A stretch of 64,000 bases of DNA from Reticulitermes speratus (GCA_021186555.1 JAJKFL010000006.1:45022138-45086137), one strand, 5' to 3'; counted from the stretch's first letter, positions 50,501 to 53,230 are shown. Made by a program: numbers and translations. Notes: generated by a model from the sequence alone, not told the origin.

Positions 50501-51244
50501 AAAGTTTACTCCGTACATGCCGTGGGAATGTTGTACTATGCACTATTGTTGTTGTCTGCTGCCTTGCACTCTCACAAATTTATTACAGTAGAACCCAGAT
50601 AAGAAGTCCCCGCATAAGAAGTTTTTCCCTGTAACAAGTCTGTTTTTTAAAGTCCCGAAATCCTATTGCTTTTAATAAGCTTCCCTCTTAATAAGTCTTC
50701 CCGCTTAAGTAGTCCCTAATCCTCTGGTCCCTTGAAAGACTTCTTAACAGGTTTCTACTGTAATAAAAACCGCATTTCGACACTACCTCCTGTCATGGTC
50801 ACTATTTACTCGTTTTTTCCGTGAAGTATTAAACAATGAAGATGACACAGTGTCGTGTCGAAACAAATTTGTCACTAATAAATTAGTGAAAGTACAATGC
50901 AGTGGAGAAGGACAGTAGTGCATATCACAAAAGTTACAGACCAGGGAACATGCCATGTGTATTGGTATGGTTGGCTACTATGGGCACAGCCCATGGGTTC
51001 TGACCTGCAGTGTAGTTTGGTTTCTGTACAGAGATTCAATGTGGCGATCACAAGAGCCCGTTCACTGCTGATCATCGTGGGCAATCCACATCTCTTGGAA
51101 TGTGATCCAAACTGGAGGGAACTTATCAACTTCACACAGAAGCTTGGCTCATATAGGGGGTGCCATTACATGCCTCGTCGTGAGCCAAGGTCAGAATGGG
51201 TGAAAGAAGTAGTAAAGAGATTAGGACGTATAAGTGAAGATTGA
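8355..51244 (+). CDS. MOV10/armitage-type RNA helicase, 17 coding exons
   Basis: SF1B RNA helicase of the UPF1-like group. Relatives unwind RNA 5' to 3' and act in RNA silencing, piRNA production and retroelement restriction. Exons: 8355-8533, 9800-9896, 11756-11854, 12781-12958, 17058-17185, 19443-19549, 25159-25324, 28380-28537, 31299-31478, 32421-32568, 34474-34609, 37436-37558, 39797-40016, 43792-43958, 45332-45456, 48849-49149, 51032-51244. They total 2,725 nt; adding two lost bases gives 909 codons including stop. Motifs (residues): I GPPGTGKT 464-471; Ia-like [12 protein letters not shown] 491-502; II DECG 587-590; [13 protein letters not shown] 619-628; IV-like NFRSH 675-679; [12 protein letters not shown] 797-807; [10 protein letters not shown] 841-848. 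The length is nearer MOV10 (about 1,000 aa) than Drosophila Armitage (about 1,270 aa). Motif V is unusual: most relatives have EEFQGQE. Which of the two paralogues this is cannot be settled by eye. Confidence 0.93.
8600..8760 (+). repeat. Dispersed repeat R1 copy
   Basis: 'gaaaatgtttgaaactagcc' followed by 'cattacatctcagaaaacttgaatctttag' and 'tgttaggtcc' is a diverged copy of a family also seen near 3000, 30660, 37030, 39550, 46090, 49200 and 54130. Copies share a core reading roughly 'tcacatcccagaagacctga' then 'atcttcagcaacactgctgttag'. Not assigned to a known family. Confidence 0.6.
8844..9108. mobile_element. Foldback element with hammerhead-like boxes
   Basis: Near-perfect inverted arms (8874-8988 and 8996-9110) around a loop of a few bases. 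The arms end at the centre in 'gatcctaggatc' flanked by 'gaaacacgt'. The 12-bp direct repeat ATACCAAGTTCT at 8832-8843 and 9109-9120 could be a target-site duplication. The left end 'cacactgttgacaccgtgca' matches the left end of the larger foldback at 46.6 kb. Confidence 0.85.
8995..9027 (+). ncRNA. Hammerhead-like core
   Basis: CTGACGA (8995-9001), a palindromic stem region TGATCCTAGGATC, then GAAAC and 'acgtctag'. This fits CUGANGA / stem II / GAAA, the conserved hammerhead arrangement, with one bulged T. The mirrored copy on the left arm (8957-8988, minus strand) has ATGACGA instead of CTGACGA but keeps the palindromic ACACGTGT. Confidence 0.35.
9522..9640 (-). mobile_element. SINE-A 3' end fragment
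   Basis: Reverse complement of the 3' part of the tRNA-derived SINE seen in full at 38091: 'ccctctgggccttcatggcc' then 'tgttctagggtgaac' and a (TTTACC)n-type tail. It lies in the intron before exon 2, antisense to the helicase. Confidence 0.75.
9800..9896 (+). CDS. Helicase exon 2
   Basis: Acceptor 'ttattacag' and donor ACT|GTAAGT are both strong. The phase joins exon 1 (AG|G = Arg). It encodes a lysine- and arginine-rich stretch ([20 protein letters not shown]) and a short acidic tail, so it is probably a linker or nucleic-acid-binding patch ahead of the N-terminal beta-rich region. It ends in phase 0. Confidence 0.85.
10018..10039. repeat. (TA)n microsatellite
   Basis: Simple alternating TA run of about eleven units; no other signal. 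Confidence 0.95.
10407..10422. promoter_or_regulatory. X-box (RFX site) palindrome 1
   Basis: GGTTACCATGGCAACC matches the RFX-family X-box consensus (GTNRCC N0-3 RGYAAC), here close to a perfect palindrome. RFX factors in animals drive ciliary genes among others. A second site lies 65 bp on. It is within helicase intron 2; whether it is used is unknown. Confidence 0.5.
10472..10487. promoter_or_regulatory. X-box (RFX site) palindrome 2
   Basis: GGTTGCCATGGCAACC is a perfect 16-bp palindrome and a textbook X-box. It shares flanking sequence with the first site ('ataccctggtt' / 'caccctggtt', 'caaccatt'), so the two arose by a local duplication of at least 20 bp. Confidence 0.5.
11312..11602 (+). 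mobile_element. SINE-B, tRNA-Leu-like head, poly(A) tail
   Basis: The head has a box A-like 'tggccgcgcggtctaaggcg' and a perfect box B (GGTTCGAATCC, 11370-11380) in the spacing of a type-II (Leu/Ser-like) tRNA. A body of about 210 bp and a nine-A tail follow. This is a Pol III-type SINE, not a functional tRNA: the acceptor stem does not pair well and the body continues past it. Confidence 0.88.
11756..11854 (+). CDS. Helicase exon 3
   Basis: Acceptor 'aaggcacag' and donor AAG|GTAAGA, phase 0 at both ends, 33 codons ([14 protein letters not shown]...FQKWCAK). The polypyrimidine tract is poor ('gttaataaggcacag'), so the acceptor is less certain than the others. It is supported by frame, by a strong donor and by the need for a phase-0 exon here. 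It lies 150 bp downstream of a SINE. Confidence 0.7.
12781..12958 (+). CDS. Helicase exon 4
   Basis: Acceptor 'ctgactgcag', donor ACAG|GTATGA, entry phase 0, exit phase 1. It encodes a beta-strand-rich segment ([44 protein letters not shown]) typical of the N-terminal region of MOV10-family proteins before the helicase core. No stop or frameshift. Confidence 0.9.
13117..13435. mobile_element. piggyBac-type MITE with TTAA duplications
   Basis: TTAA at 13113-13116 and 13436-13439 flank inverted ends CACTTTCACTGC and (reverse complement) CACTTTTACTGCC. It is 319 bp with no coding capacity. TTAA targets and short CAC-starting termini are hallmarks of piggyBac-mobilised elements. It is not obviously a deletion product of the piggyBac pseudogene 1.2 kb downstream. 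Confidence 0.85.
13545..13680 (+). repeat. Dispersed repeat R3 copy
   Basis: 'gagaaaaacctgtcccactg', '...ccacaaattccacgtggact', 'ggcctgggatttaatctggg' and 'cctccacagtgagaggcaaa' recur, diverged, at 44930-45075 and, more weakly, at 53950-54060. The form suggests an old SINE body. Confidence 0.65.
13675..13762 (+). repeat. Short minisatellite, about 20-bp units
   Basis: Around four and a half units of 'cctgtaccctgacacagcag' with small length changes, directly following the R3 copy. Confidence 0.9.
15058..15345 (-). mobile_element. Penelope-like/hammerhead-box fragment inserted in piggyBac
   Basis: The block interrupts the piggyBac frame between the FFNVVF segment and the 'EEILAF' segment. Read on the minus strand it contains CTGAAGA (15124-15130), a GGCG/CGCC stem and GAAAT followed by the palindrome ATACGTAT, the hammerhead-type arrangement seen elsewhere here. 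The exact ends are uncertain. Confidence 0.5.
15740..15760. repeat. (CA)n microsatellite in piggyBac pseudogene
   Basis: A CA run of about ten units, expanded within the decayed transposase between the GFK.RISF and later segments. Confidence 0.9.
17058..17185 (+). CDS. Helicase exon 5
   Basis: Acceptor 'tgttatccag', donor ATG|GTGGGT, entry phase 1, exit phase 0. It encodes [19 protein letters not shown] and [10 protein letters not shown], an immunoglobulin-like strand pattern ('F..C..G.Y..P..F') that matches the second N-terminal beta module of MOV10 relatives. The preceding intron contains the piggyBac pseudogene. Confidence 0.9.
17797..17821. repeat. (GA)n microsatellite
   Basis: Run of about twelve GA units in intron 5; no other feature recognised between exon 5 and 18.7 kb. 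Confidence 0.95.
18727..19100 (-). mobile_element. LINE C-terminal tail fragment
   Basis: Minus-strand translation gives '[20 protein letters not shown]' followed by '[23 protein letters not shown]'-like sequence. This is the familiar insect LINE reverse transcriptase tail 'R.RWAGHVARM.EKRNAYR.LVGKPEGKRPLGRPR.RW.DNIKMDL'. The non-coding tail 'attccctgcattttgtagaa' follows. Truncated and frameshifted. A sister copy lies at 31660. Confidence 0.8.
19443..19549 (+). CDS. Helicase exon 6
   Basis: Acceptor 'gtggttacag', donor CATGG|GTAAGT, entry phase 0, exit phase 2. It encodes [21 protein letters not shown] and [13 protein letters not shown], a linker between the N-terminal beta modules and the 'YLLYLEE' helical region. 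It lies only 30 bp upstream of the first pogo-type element. Confidence 0.88.
19579..20383 (+). mobile_element. Pogo-type non-autonomous element 1 (805 bp)
   Basis: TA target sites (19577-19578, 20384-20385) flank perfect inverted ends starting CCGTATATTCTCGAATCTAA. CGAATCTAATCCGCAC-like motifs recur near both ends (for example 19590, 19607, 20291 and variants), as expected of transposase-binding sites. The ORF at 19897 begins [20 protein letters not shown] and keeps the Brinker-like helix-turn-helix ([20 protein letters not shown]). Relative to element 2 it has lost about 130 bp between two GAT triplets, which throws the acidic C-terminal tail out of frame. Confidence 0.92.
19897..20136 (+). 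pseudogene. Truncated pogo-type DNA-binding ORF (element 1)
   Basis: The Brinker/CENP-B-type N-terminal domain is intact to 'KHKAA', then a deletion junction shifts into an out-of-frame tail ([12 protein letters not shown]). The original tail, [20 protein letters not shown], is still readable in another frame. No DDE catalytic domain remains. It cannot be a transposase; at most it is a DNA-binding peptide. Confidence 0.8.
20427..20645 (+). mobile_element. SINE-A copy
   Basis: 'gatagctcagttaacacagt' resembles a tRNA box A head, and 'tatggtgggtactaatggct' with 'gtttccctggtataaagcag' matches the middle of the 38091 copy. Diverged and 3' truncated. Confidence 0.7.
20646..21418. other. Intron 6 segment, nothing recognised
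   Basis: AT-rich intron sequence with short chance ORFs on both strands; no splice-consistent exon, repeat family or RNA gene recognised. Confidence 0.5.
21419..21659. mobile_element. TTAA-flanked MITE 2 (241 bp)
   Basis: TTAA at 21415-21418 and 21660-21663 flank inverted ends CCTTTACTAACGACCA and (reverse complement) CCTTCAAATGACCA. It is AT-rich and non-coding. The palindrome TTTGCATATGCAAA lies near the left end. piggyBac-type mobilisation is inferred from the target site. Confidence 0.8.
22205..23291. repeat. Minisatellite, about 27 units of 40 bp
   Basis: The unit reads 'tttttgtaagtgaagcacac' then 'acggtgctcccttatgctaa'. Unlike the 25-bp array at 6.1 kb, many units differ by one- or two-base gains and losses in short runs (T5 to T4, GG to G, CC to C), concentrated at both edges and around 22690-22730. 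Such changes can be real or can be uncorrected read errors. Confidence 0.95.
23292..24420. other. Intron 6 segment, nothing recognised
   Basis: No gene or known repeat was recognised. A (CATT)n-like stretch ('attcattcattcatccatcc') lies near 24165-24215. The rest is unique-looking intron. Confidence 0.5.
24423..24705 (+). mobile_element. SINE-A copy
   Basis: 'ccagaccagctctggggtcc', 'acccagcctccgatctaatg' and 'catctaatgccaaggttaag' match the 38091 copy closely. The tRNA-like head is diverged ('gctggatggctgaggaattg'). Confidence 0.8.
25159..25324 (+). CDS. Helicase exon 7
   Basis: Acceptor 'ctctttccag', donor TTGAAG|GTGAGT, entry phase 2, exit phase 0. It encodes the family's diagnostic helix [21 protein letters not shown] followed by MRDVPVKIF, the segment preceding the 1B-type barrel. 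Its 3' half is present a second time, diverged, at 25353-25437 with matching splice phase (see findings). Confidence 0.95.
25353..25437 (+). other. Diverged tandem copy of exon 7 3' half (possible alternative exon)
   Basis: A copy of the last two dozen codons of exon 7 starts 28 bp beyond it. ATG GAG CAA TAC AAC ATG AGA GAT in the exon corresponds to ATG GAA CAA TGC AAC ATG AGG GAT here, and both end TTGAAG|GTGA. An AG at 25351-25352 ('cgtgacag') would give an 85-nt exon entering in phase 2 and leaving in phase 0, the same as exon 7. It is open throughout ([19 protein letters not shown]...). It lacks the LLYLEE helix, so it may simply be dead. Confidence 0.5.
26050..26165. repeat. Polypyrimidine (CTTTT)n-like tract
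   Basis: About 115 bases of almost pure C/T on the + strand with TTTCT/TTTTC periodicity. On the minus strand it yields a spurious Lys/Arg/Glu-rich ORF. Confidence 0.9.
26530..28370. other. Intron 7 segment with two hammerhead-like boxes
   Basis: Mostly unassigned. At 27066-27100 (+) 'CCTGATTATGGCTACCAAGT' then 'TAGCTGAAACGTAG' gives CUGAUUA, a GGCTA/TAGCT stem and GAAAC. At 27228-27265 (-) a related 'CTAAGATGGCC...GGCCAAAACATGT'-like box occurs. The two mark the ends of a block of about 200 bp, possibly one short Penelope-like fragment. Confidence 0.4.
28380..28537 (+). CDS. Helicase exon 8
   Basis: Acceptor 'tgttgtgttag', donor AAAGA|GTGAGT, entry phase 0, exit phase 2. It encodes [20 protein letters not shown] and [19 protein letters not shown], the strongly conserved 'VPGLAE.RPSVL.GD' segment that opens the regulatory 1B barrel of MOV10/SDE3 proteins. 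Confidence 0.95.
28540..29705. other. Intron 8 segment, nothing recognised
   Basis: Unassigned. Around 29450-29530 there is a faint resemblance to R1 ('catcatcacatatcagaggaa'), too weak to call. Confidence 0.4.
29710..30644 (+). mobile_element. Pogo-type non-autonomous element 2 (935 bp)
   Basis: TA target sites (29708-29709, 30645-30646) flank the same inverted ends as element 1, in the same orientation. The two copies are almost identical outside the deletion, so insertion was recent relative to other repeats here. Element 2 keeps more of the 3' coding part and a single open ORF. Confidence 0.93.
30011..30409 (+). CDS. Intact short pogo-derived DNA-binding ORF
   Basis: An open frame of 132 codons from the ATG that matches element 1's start (an upstream in-frame ATG at 29972 would add 13). 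It encodes a Brinker-type helix-turn-helix ([32 protein letters not shown]) fused directly to the C-terminal tail of a pogo/Tigger transposase: '[20 protein letters not shown]', [16 protein letters not shown], and an acidic end. The whole DDE catalytic core is missing, yet the frame across the junction is kept. It may be a chance in-frame deletion or a selected DNA-binding repressor; this is inference. Confidence 0.7.
   Translation: MEEGHLKFKRLSYTAKFKREVIRCAEENGNRKAAAIFGVNESNVRLWRKHKAAISGCDAAPSEVARWVSAAWKAIPESIIVRSFKKCCISNALDGTEDDIVWEDDVEDKDDSDWVESTDKDSVMSDDGESDE
30655..30850 (+). repeat. Dispersed repeat R1 copy
   Basis: 'gatgtgacactgtgtcattg', 'agtgcttcaaaggaacatag', 'cagagtcacgtgccagaaaa' and 'cttgaatctctatcaacact' match other R1 copies, arranged as a small inverted pair. 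It starts right after pogo element 2. Confidence 0.6.
31299..31478 (+). CDS. Helicase exon 9
   Basis: Acceptor 'tttgtctgcag', donor ATAGA|GTAAGA, entry phase 2, exit phase 2. It encodes [20 protein letters not shown] followed by [15 protein letters not shown], the 'V.F..NR.P...MH.A' segment between the 1B barrel and the Q-like motif. No stops. Confidence 0.95.
31660..31945 (+). mobile_element. LINE C-terminal tail fragment
   Basis: 'VTYMGEKT', '[17 protein letters not shown]' and 'IIKMVLN' then 'tgcagggaattccttgacta' mirror the minus-strand copy at 18.7 kb. The family tail 'GKPEGKRPLGRPRRRW' is recognised from insect LINE reverse transcriptases. 5' truncated, frameshifted. Confidence 0.8.
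32421..32568 (+). CDS. Helicase exon 10 (Walker A / motif I)
   Basis: Acceptor 'attatgttctcag' was chosen over an earlier 'tttggcag' at 32380 because only this site gives the frame that runs through NPEQQKAV and GPPGTGKT. Donor TTGCAG|GTAAAG; entry phase 2, exit phase 0. The NPEQ glutamine is the Q motif and GPPGTGKT is the ATP-binding P-loop. Confidence 0.95.
33045..33975 (+). pseudogene. Mariner-like transposase pseudogene with DUF4817-type HTH
   Basis: The N-terminal part, '[17 protein letters not shown]', matches the 'C.R.F..KFPG...P' pattern of the insect helix-turn-helix found on mariner-like elements. About 300 bp later come '[20 protein letters not shown]', '[17 protein letters not shown]' then TGA, which match 'R.RFHLNG.VN.QN.RYWSAENP...HE.PLH..K..VWCA'. 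Traces of '[13 protein letters not shown]' and 'SPGP.PCDYYF' follow. Stops and frameshifts show it is dead. Confidence 0.75.
34474..34609 (+). CDS. Helicase exon 11, with one-base frameshift
   Basis: Acceptor 'ttttttgcag', donor GACTG|GTATTG (weak). Motif Ia ([19 protein letters not shown]) and LHSSSRD are intact, but they are one frame off from exon 10's phase. The simplest explanation is one A missing in the AAAA run at 34483-34486: the segment then opens VKNK, and the spacing to motif Ia matches human MOV10 (nine residues). The exit phase fits exon 12. Confidence 0.9.
34715..34885 (+). repeat. G-rich minisatellite, about 74-bp units
   Basis: About two and a half units containing 'gggggctgtagaayacactg', 'ttgggggg', 'ctgcagagygcatttttggg' and 'gctgtaggtcacttttragg'. 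Each unit has four or more G runs of four to ten bases on the + strand, within a transcribed intron. Confidence 0.9.
34890..37430. other. Intron 11, mostly unassigned
   Basis: No exon fits. An R1 copy on the minus strand lies at about 37000-37110. An ORF-like stretch at 36255-36360 after 'gtgtacag' ([13 protein letters not shown]) was considered and rejected. The rest is unremarkable. Confidence 0.45.
37436..37558 (+). CDS. Helicase exon 12
   Basis: Acceptor 'gtttgatag', donor GGAAG|GTGAGC, entry phase 2, exit phase 2. It encodes [12 protein letters not shown], an acidic YYFPEE stretch, and [13 protein letters not shown], which corresponds to the 'R.I..T..SSG' strand just before the DEAD-like motif II. 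Confidence 0.93.
38091..38372 (+). mobile_element. SINE-A, full-length copy with (TTTACC)n tail
   Basis: Head 'gggatagcgtagtcggtata' and 'gtgactcgctacgggctgga' is tRNA-like (box A plus a decayed box B 'gggatggaatcc'). Body 'ggccctggggcccacccagc' and 'ctcatctaatgccagggtat'; 3' 'ccttcatggcctgttatagg' then 'gagacc' and three 'tttacc' units. It is the best-preserved of at least seven copies in the window and defines the family here. Confidence 0.9.
38425..38560 (+). repeat. Fragment related to the 47.7 kb array flank
   Basis: 'aaggttttcccc', 'attaagttttaatactccaa', 'agtcaatatctcaatgttaa' and 'ttcaaggttttcc' align with 48100-48190. Both probably derive from one Tigger-like MITE family. Confidence 0.5.
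39545..39745 (+). repeat. Dispersed repeat R1 copy next to exon 13
   Basis: 'tgtgatgtgatgctgcctca', 'gaagacgaaggccttcaaaa', 'gacacagcatcacacgccag' and 'aagactcgagtcttc' mark an R1 copy ending about 50 bp before the exon 13 acceptor, so the branch point region of this intron may be repeat-derived. Confidence 0.6.
39797..40016 (+). CDS. Helicase exon 13 (motifs II and III), with frameshift
   Basis: Acceptor 'tcatacag', donor TTTGG|GTGAGT, entry phase 2, exit phase 1. Frame one carries [13 protein letters not shown] (motif II). Frame two carries [14 protein letters not shown], then [14 protein letters not shown] (motif III). The switch is at 39871-39874 (GGCATTGAA), where one base is missing; no intron boundary is available there. 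Motif II has DECG where vertebrate MOV10 has DEAG, a common insect variant as far as I recall. Confidence 0.92.
40120..40262 (+). mobile_element. Short LINE tail remnant
   Basis: 'gtaagagaccacttggaaga' followed by 'tttgaggacaatattaaatt' is a degraded 'KRPLGR.R..FEDNIK' piece of the same LINE tail family as at 18.7 and 31.7 kb. Confidence 0.5.
40331..40365 (-). ncRNA. Degenerate hammerhead-like box
   Basis: Reverse complement 'CTTGATAATGGCTCGGGAGG' then 'GGCCGAAACATGTA'. GGC/GCC stem and GAAAC with palindromic ACATGT are kept; the CUGANGA part is altered to CUUGAUAA. Probably a dead relative. Confidence 0.3.
40690..40910 (+). repeat. Degenerate tandem repeat
   Basis: Five or so diverged units around 'tggtttgctctaatgtaatg' and 'attatactgct', about 35-45 bp each. 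Confidence 0.65.
41798..41955 (+). repeat. Three units of 57 bp
   Basis: 'gacctctgggaggtggacag' then 'tggctagtgatgcactatgt' and 'tcatgtgagcatagt' occurs at 41801, 41858 and 41915. The period (57) is a multiple of three, so one frame encodes a 19-residue repeat, but there is no gene context. The third unit is cut at 'ctatgtt' and its continuation 'catgtgagcat' reappears at about 42710, so about 750 bp has been inserted. Confidence 0.9.
41956..42708 (-). mobile_element. Insertion with LINE-like 3' end and complex tandem array
   Basis: The block breaks a 57-bp unit. Its left end, read on the minus strand, is 'gactactgccaccgggtgaa' then 'aacccaattgcagtaaataa' and an ATA-rich tail, like the 3' end of a non-LTR retroelement. 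The rest (42060-42690) is a nested minisatellite of 'cttacaaaaacatccacac' and 'cacatacaaaacaaaataca' units, repeated as blocks of about 130-170 bp. Confidence 0.65.
43200..43310. repeat. Short inverted repeat with degenerate hammerhead-like boxes
   Basis: 'ctacatgttttggcttag' (43204) and 'ctaagtcaaaacatgtag' (43280) form inverted ends about 60 bp apart. GAAA is changed to CAAA or lost, so these are decayed relatives of the boxes elsewhere. Confidence 0.5.
43530..43566 (+). ncRNA. Hammerhead-like core with exact CUGAUGA and GAAA
   Basis: CTGATGA (43530-43536), then 'tgaccagaagttacg', then GAAAC (43552-43556) running into the palindrome ACATGT and 'AG'. This is the closest match to the classical hammerhead core in the window, although stem II (TGAC/GTTA) is weak. 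It lies 226 bp upstream of exon 14, in the sense orientation. Confidence 0.4.
43792..43958 (+). CDS. Helicase exon 14
   Basis: Acceptor 'atcgtgcgcag' (poor pyrimidine tract), donor CTCATA|GTGAGT, entry phase 1, exit phase 0. It encodes LSLLERLM, a charged loop, KLRRNFRSH (motif IV region, arginine finger neighbourhood) and [11 protein letters not shown], all standard for MOV10. Confidence 0.93.
44930..45075 (+). repeat. Dispersed repeat R3 copy
   Basis: 'gggagaaaaacatgtcccat', 'gccacaaatcctgcatggac' and 'attgagagaccggttactaa' match the 13.5 kb copy. Confidence 0.65.
45332..45456 (+). CDS. Helicase exon 15
   Basis: Acceptor 'taatgctgcag', donor CCCAG|GTAACA, entry phase 0, exit phase 2. It encodes [21 protein letters not shown], which corresponds to the 'P..FHGV.G...REG.SPSWFN' segment before motif V. 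A GTAAGT at 45350 inside the exon looks like a donor, but using it would delete conserved sequence. Confidence 0.92.
46085..46230 (+). repeat. Dispersed repeat R1 copy
   Basis: 'tttgggatgtgatgctttgt', 'gtgatgcaccatcacatccc' and 'agaagaccagaatccacagt' mark an R1 copy arranged as an inverted pair. Confidence 0.6.
46259..46434. mobile_element. Small Tigger-like MITE (about 176 bp)
   Basis: Inverted ends CCGTATTTACCTGAATGTAA and (reverse complement) CTGTATTTATCCAAATATAA, both followed by GATGA. No coding capacity. A relative with 'cttatttacccaaaaatata' starts near 63385. Confidence 0.65.
46665..47350. mobile_element. Large foldback element, arms about 320-350 bp
   Basis: Left arm 46668-46988 and right arm 46995-47345 are near-perfect inverted copies meeting at 'gtgtgtgtctccctacacac'. 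The right arm has an extra stretch of about 35 bp near 47040-47075. Each arm carries 'gacctaggtc' flanked by 'cgaaacacgtgta' and 'cccccgaagatg'. It belongs to the same family as the foldback at 8.9 kb (shared 'cacactgttatcaccgtgca' flank). An RNA crossing it would form a hairpin of about 320 bp. Confidence 0.9.
47249..47280 (+). ncRNA. Hammerhead-like box in foldback arm
   Basis: CCGAAGA, 'tggacctaggtcc', then GAAAC and the palindrome ACACGTGT, then A. The U of CUGANGA is changed to C here. The mirrored copy is on the minus strand at 46738-46770. Likely inactive, but it shows the same plan as other boxes. Confidence 0.3.
47717..48115. repeat. Diverged tandem array, about 10 units of 40 bp
   Basis: Units read roughly 'atacagtggaacctccattt' and 'agtgttcttaatgtaaggtt', with 10-20% differences. 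The unit resembles the terminal sequence of Tigger-like MITEs such as the one starting at 63829 ('cagtaaaaccccgatttaat'), so the array may have grown from a transposon end. Confidence 0.85.
48849..49149 (+). CDS. Helicase exon 16 (motif V)
   Basis: Acceptor 'ttttgctttcag', donor GCGAAG|GTATGT, entry phase 2, exit phase 0, 301 nt, the longest exon. It encodes [46 protein letters not shown] and LGFVANAK. The QGRE glutamine and glutamate of motif V are kept, but TETY replaces the usual (V/E)EEF and R replaces Q. Confidence 0.96.
49190..49390 (-). repeat. Dispersed repeat R1 copy
   Basis: 'ggatgtgacactgtggtact', 'catggtgtcacatcccagag' and 'gacttgaatcttaagcaacg' mark an R1 inverted pair just after exon 16. 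Confidence 0.6.
50056..50372. mobile_element. Tigger-like MITE (317 bp)
   Basis: TA target sites (50054-50055, 50373-50374) flank inverted ends CAGTAGAACCTCGATTATCT and (reverse complement) CAGTAGAACGTCGGTTATCT. These are pogo/Tigger-type termini. Non-coding. Confidence 0.88.
50586..50760. mobile_element. Tigger-like MITE (175 bp)
   Basis: TA target sites flank inverted ends CAGTAGAACCCAGATAAGAA and (reverse complement) CAGTAGAAACCTGTTAAGAA, with internal repeats of 'aagtcccc'/'aagtcttc'. It lies 214 bp downstream of the previous MITE and shares the CAGTAGAA start, but the interior differs. Confidence 0.85.
51032..51244 (+). CDS. Helicase exon 17 (motif VI, stop)
   Basis: Acceptor 'ggtttctgtacag', TGA stop at 51242-51244. 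It encodes [19 protein letters not shown] (motif VI, with the arginines that contact ATP), then 'W..LI.F....GSYRGC' and a basic tail ending GRISED. No AATAAA follows closely; the first, at 51691, lies inside a dispersed repeat, so the 3' end is undetermined. Confidence 0.96.
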   Translation, partial: RFNVAITRARSLLIIVGNPHLLECDPNWRELINFTQKLGSYRGCHYMPRREPRSEWVKEVVKRLGRISED

Positions 51245-51535
51245 CAGGTGCAAGAACCAATATTTCATCTTGTGTCTTACTTAAAAAAGCCATGGGTTCA
51301 GCCTTTGTGATAAATTTACATTTGTTCTGTATGTGCACTGCAGTAGCAGCTCACATATGTTTGTACTTCTTGTGTGCGCTGTTACTGTTTTATATGAGTG
51401 GGATTTCAATGTGTTTGTTCAAAATGTGGTCATCTTTTTTTATTTCCTGTATTTGACTAAAAATCGATACAAGCTCTAAAATTTTGACTTCATGTTGCTG
51501 GCCTTTGTAGGTTTTGTGGGACACGTGTCCAATTT

Positions 51536-51826
51536 TTAGGCGCATTCGCAAAATTGCAAAAACTGACGATTAGCTTTCTCATGTTTGCCTGTCTTTCCAT
51601 CTGTCTGCATGGAACAACTGAACTCCCACTGAATGTATTTTTATGATATTTGAGTATTTTTCGAAAATCCGTCCAGAGAATTCAAGTTGCAATAAAATCT
51701 GACAAGAATAACAGGTACTTTACACGAAGAAATATGTACGTTTATGATAATAGCTTGCTGAATTCTTGTTAGAATGAGAGGAATTTCAGACAGAAGTTGT
51801 AGAGAACATCAAATCACACATTTTAT
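51536..51826 (+). repeat. Dispersed repeat R4, copy 1
   Basis: 'gcaaaattgcaaaaactgac', 'aagaataacaggtactttac' and 'cgtttatgataatagcttgc' align along about 290 bp with 58617-58893 in the same orientation. It starts about 290 bp after the helicase stop and may lie in its 3' UTR. Confidence 0.8.
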
Positions 51827-52043
51827 GTTTAATAACTTTTTTCCAAAAACCGTGCCATTTATGAGATAATGTGAAAAAATATGATACAGCCAGACACGCC
51901 AAAGATGACAATATAATACGGCACATGCACTTTGCATGCTGGATAACTAAGGCTACAGACACACACTCAAAATATGTAATACTTCTTGCGTTTCCACAGC
52001 AACAGTAGTTACACGAACATGCCTCACTGTCATGTTCGTTCAT

Positions 52044-52090
52044 ACATACATACATTCATGCATGCATACATATGTGTGTGTGTGTGTGTT
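52044..52090. repeat. (CATA)n / (GT)n microsatellite at LINE 3' end
   Basis: 'catacatacatacattcatg' passing into a GT run. It sits at the 3' terminus of the minus-strand LINE fragment, a common position for simple-repeat tails. Confidence 0.85.
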
Positions 52091-53230
52091 TGTTTCTTAG
52101 ATCCAACAAAACCGTCATATGGCAGGTGGATATGAAACGAATCAAAAAGCAGTAGACAACATAATAACAGCACAAACACGCAGCACAGAAACAATACAAA
52201 TACAATTACATTAAGAACAAATATAAATAAAAGAATATGAAAATTGTTACAAGTTACATACATTTACTGTACAAAATATTCGCACTAGACATGAGAGTTA
52301 AACTAGACAGTGTAATACAAGTTAAGAAATTAGAACATCAGTTTTGTGCATTATTACGTTCAAAGAATTCTGTAAGTGAATAAAATGAATGTGTCGTCAG
52401 ATATTTACGTAGCTCAATTTTAAATTTCACGCTCACATTCCGAAGATTCTTGATACTATTTGGAAGACTATTAAAGATCATAGCACAATAGGAAACACCC
52501 CTTTGAAAACATGAAAGATTAACAATAGGCAAGTACAACTGATTCTTGTTCCTGGTACACAATCCATGTACAGATAAGTTAGTTTGACATTTTTCCTGAT
52601 TATCTATTACAAACATCATAAAAAAAATTGCTGACATGAGACAGGTAAAATGTCTAGTTTCTTAAATAGATTTCTACATGCACCTTTAGCTCCTGCACCA
52701 GACATAATTCTAATTATTCTCTCTTTCGTAATGTAAATACACGTCATACATCGGTTAATTTCCCCAGAAGATTATTCTATATTTTATTATAGAATGAACG
52801 TGTACAAAGTACAGCATCCTCAGAACATCTATATTTAGAACGTGGAAAAATTTCCTAACCGCAAAACCTTCAGCATCCAATTTAGGAAGAATTTGATCTA
52901 TATGTTTTTTCCAGGTCAGGTGATTATCGATTTTCATACCCAGAAATTTTGTACTAATTGTTTCCTCGATTAATTTATCTGCATATTCCAAACCCAAGGA
53001 AGCATGTAATGAATTTTTAGGTGTAAATTTTACAAAATTCGGTTTTTCAATATTTAAAACTAACTGATTAGCTTGAAACAAGTTATTTATACAAGATAAT
53101 GCAAGATGTGCTTTCTGTTTAAAATTATCATAATTACTATCAGTTACTAAGATGCTTGTATCATCAGCAAATAATATAACCTCTGAAATATGTTTTATAC
53201 TAATTGGTAAATCGTTTATTTATATATATA
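52090..53230 (-). mobile_element. Jockey-type LINE fragment, reverse transcriptase C-terminal half
   Basis: On the minus strand, from 53225: 'INDLPISIKHISEVILFADD' with the RT active-site FADD, then 'ALSCINNLFQANQLVLNIEK', 'STKFLGMKIDNHLTWKKHID', 'YFVHVHSIIKYRIIFWGN' (ORF 53081-52755). A later ORF (52637-52338) has 'GVSYCAMIFNSLPNSIKNL', the usual post-RT tail. The order matches insect Jockey/CR1-like LINEs. 5' truncated, with a break between the two ORFs, so it is inactive. Confidence 0.88.
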
